A DNA stretch of 64,000 nucleotides from Bacteroidales bacterium (lineage in GTDB: Bacteria > Bacteroidota > Bacteroidia > Bacteroidales > UBA3663). Position numbers and translations under genes: made by a program. Numbering within the stretch: the stretch's first letter is position 1; every line of letters starts with the position of its first letter. The stretch is from contig JAFZTS010000045.1 in the NCBI GenBank assembly GCA_017618715.1, positions 1 through 64,000 of the forward strand, read 5' to 3'. The notes beneath the pieces are model-generated. The model saw nothing but the letters and a program-made list of their open reading frames with translations. It did not search any database and was not told where the DNA came from. Below, in pieces: positions 62,994 through 64,000 of this stretch.

Positions 62994-64000
62994 GGCCTTT
63001 CGCCCTCTCCTCGGCCTTTTTTCTCCGCCATCAGATTCGGCCGCCGCATCGGCTTCCAGCATAATCTTGAGGCAATCCTCGTAGGTAAGTTCCTCGTTGT
63101 TCTTGCTGCGAGGCAATTTGTAGTTTTTGCCTGCTTTCGAGAGGTAAGGCCCATAGCGTCCATTCAGGAGCTGGAGTTCGGGATCCTCAGAGAAAGTACG
63201 AATCACTCGGCGTCGGTCTTCATCGCGTTTCTCTTCGATGAGTTTGATGGCCTCTTCGAGTGAGATAGCAAGTGGGTCGATATCCTTGGGGATGGAAATG
63301 TACTTGTTGTCGTGGCGTACGTATGGGCCGAACTTGCCAACGCCGACGCTGACGGTTTTCCCCTCGAATTCACCTAAATCCTTGGGAAGGTCGAAGAGTT
63401 TAAGAGCTTCTTCGAGAGTGATGGTGGCAAGGCTCATGCCTTTCTGGAGAGCTGCAAACTGTGGCTTGCTCACTTCGTCGGCAGCACCAATTTGTACAAC
63501 GGGTCCAAAACGGCTAATCTTTACCGAAACGGTGTGTCCAGTCCTTGGATCCTTGCCAAGCACACGCTCACCTGCCTTGTGGTCGGAACGTTCCTCGATC
63601 GTCGAAGTGATGAGAGGATGGAAGAGCTTGTAGAACGAGTCAATGCAGTTGGCCCATTGTTCCTTGCCTTCTGCAATCTCATCGAACTCACCTTCTACCG
63701 TAGCGGTGAAGTTGTAGCTCATGATCTCGGGGAAGTGCTGTGTGAGGAAATCGTTTACCACTACGCCGATGTCGGTGGGGATGAGCTTGCCCTTGTCGTT
63801 GCAATAGGTTTCTTCGCTTGTTTTGCAGCTGATTTTACCGGTCTTGGTATCGAGGTGCAGACGGGTAATGTCGCGCTTTTCTGCGGGACGATCGCTCTTG
63901 GCCACATATTCACGTGCTTGGATGGTCGAGATGGTGGGAGCGTAGGTCGAAGGACGTCCTATGCCAAGTTCCTCCATCTTCTTGACAAGCGAGGCTTCGG
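62982..64000 (-). CDS. topA: DNA topoisomerase I, C-terminal part (5' end outside window)
   Basis: The frame runs open to the right window edge; the visible 339 codons are the C-terminal half. The upstream-most residues EASLVKKMEELGIGRPSTYA are the highly conserved type IA segment that follows the catalytic tyrosine by some distance. The rest has D-x-T-G-K-x-S-C zinc-ribbon-like remnants (GERVLGKDPRTGHTV, VSVGVGKFGPYVRHDNKYIS, LLNGRYGPYLSKAGKNY) typical of Bacteroidota TopA, ending in a basic KRPRRGRKANPS tail. It relaxes negative supercoils. No start can be given. Confidence 0.93.
   Translation of the reverse strand, partial: EASLVKKMEELGIGRPSTYAPTISTIQAREYVAKSDRPAEKRDITRLHLDTKTGKISCKTSEETYCNDKGKLIPTDIGVVVNDFLTQHFPEIMSYNFTATVEGEFDEIAEGKEQWANCIDSFYKLFHPLITSTIEERSDHKAGERVLGKDPRTGHTVSVKISRFGPVVQIGAADEVSKPQFAALQKGMSLATITLEEALKLFDLPKDLGEFEGKTVSVGVGKFGPYVRHDNKYISIPKDIDPLAISLEEAIKLIEEKRDEDRRRVIRTFSEDPELQLLNGRYGPYLSKAGKNYKLPRSKNNEELTYEDCLKIMLEADAAAESDGGEKRPRRGRKANPS

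Overview
The window is a 64 kb piece of a chromosome from a member of the Bacteroidales, most likely the Prevotella group. The evidence is internal: promoters of the Bacteroidota type (-7 box TAnnTTTG with a TTTG-like -33 box about 20 bases upstream), a short primary sigma factor, the RprX/RprY two-component pair, a fused L-fucokinase/GDP-fucose pyrophosphorylase (Fkp), a BspA-like leucine-rich-repeat protein, a PorZ-like type IX secretion protein, a Wzi-type outer-membrane protein and DUF4922. I recognise 50 protein genes, two of them cut by the window edges. I see no rRNA, tRNA, CRISPR array, insertion sequence or prophage.

Layout. 1-14453 (minus) is a surface-polysaccharide locus. In transcription order it holds a Wza-like exporter, a chain-length regulator, a Wzx flippase, an EpsG-like polymerase, an acyltransferase, three glycosyltransferases, Wzi, a lipocalin-like lipoprotein and a PorZ-like propeller protein. 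14624-21321 (minus) is a housekeeping operon: glnS, a TPR protein, DedA, tgt, ldcA and a bile-acid/Na+ symporter-family protein. 21552-26186 holds rpoD (minus), a small secreted protein, rprX-rprY and a winged-helix protein. 26232-29432 (minus) holds a secreted metallophosphoesterase and an unusual PIN-domain protein. 29687-34235 (plus) is fcl-gmd-glycosyltransferase-EEP hydrolase. 34243-37790 (minus) holds an orphan galactitol-type PTS IIC permease, an exported KduI and an exported tyrosine phosphatase. 38045-43618 (plus) is gyrA and two related exported TPR proteins. 43794-48239 (minus) is fkp, a UroD/MtaA-type methyltransferase and a stand-alone MetH-type reactivation domain. 48403-55078 (plus) holds aminopeptidase C, a lipoprotein, three related outer-membrane proteins and an LRR protein. 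55183-60829 (plus) is a glycosyltransferase, a GalT-like/SpoIID fusion, a DUF695 protein, a metallo-beta-lactamase-fold hydrolase and miaA. 61362-64000 (minus) is topA (5' end missing) followed by a GH3-family protein.

How the parts fit. GDP-fucose can be made here both de novo (gmd, fcl) and by salvage (fkp), which suits the many glycosyltransferases and the polysaccharide locus. Several genes look like parts of little-described systems: the fkp/methyltransferase/reactivase operon, the GalT-like/SpoIID fusion coupled to a glycosyltransferase, the PIN protein with long charged tails, and the orphan permease paired with a signal-peptide-bearing KduI.

The DNA itself also carries unusual structure. 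An array of about eight imperfect 32-bp palindromes, spaced 41-42 bp apart, lies between miaA and the GH3 gene at about 61013-61333, next to a perfect 19-bp hairpin. Short perfect or near-perfect tandem repeats (7, 9 or 10 bp units) start at or beside stop codons in at least five operon junctions. A lipoprotein gene carries 10- and 11-bp repeats where copy-number change would shift the frame.
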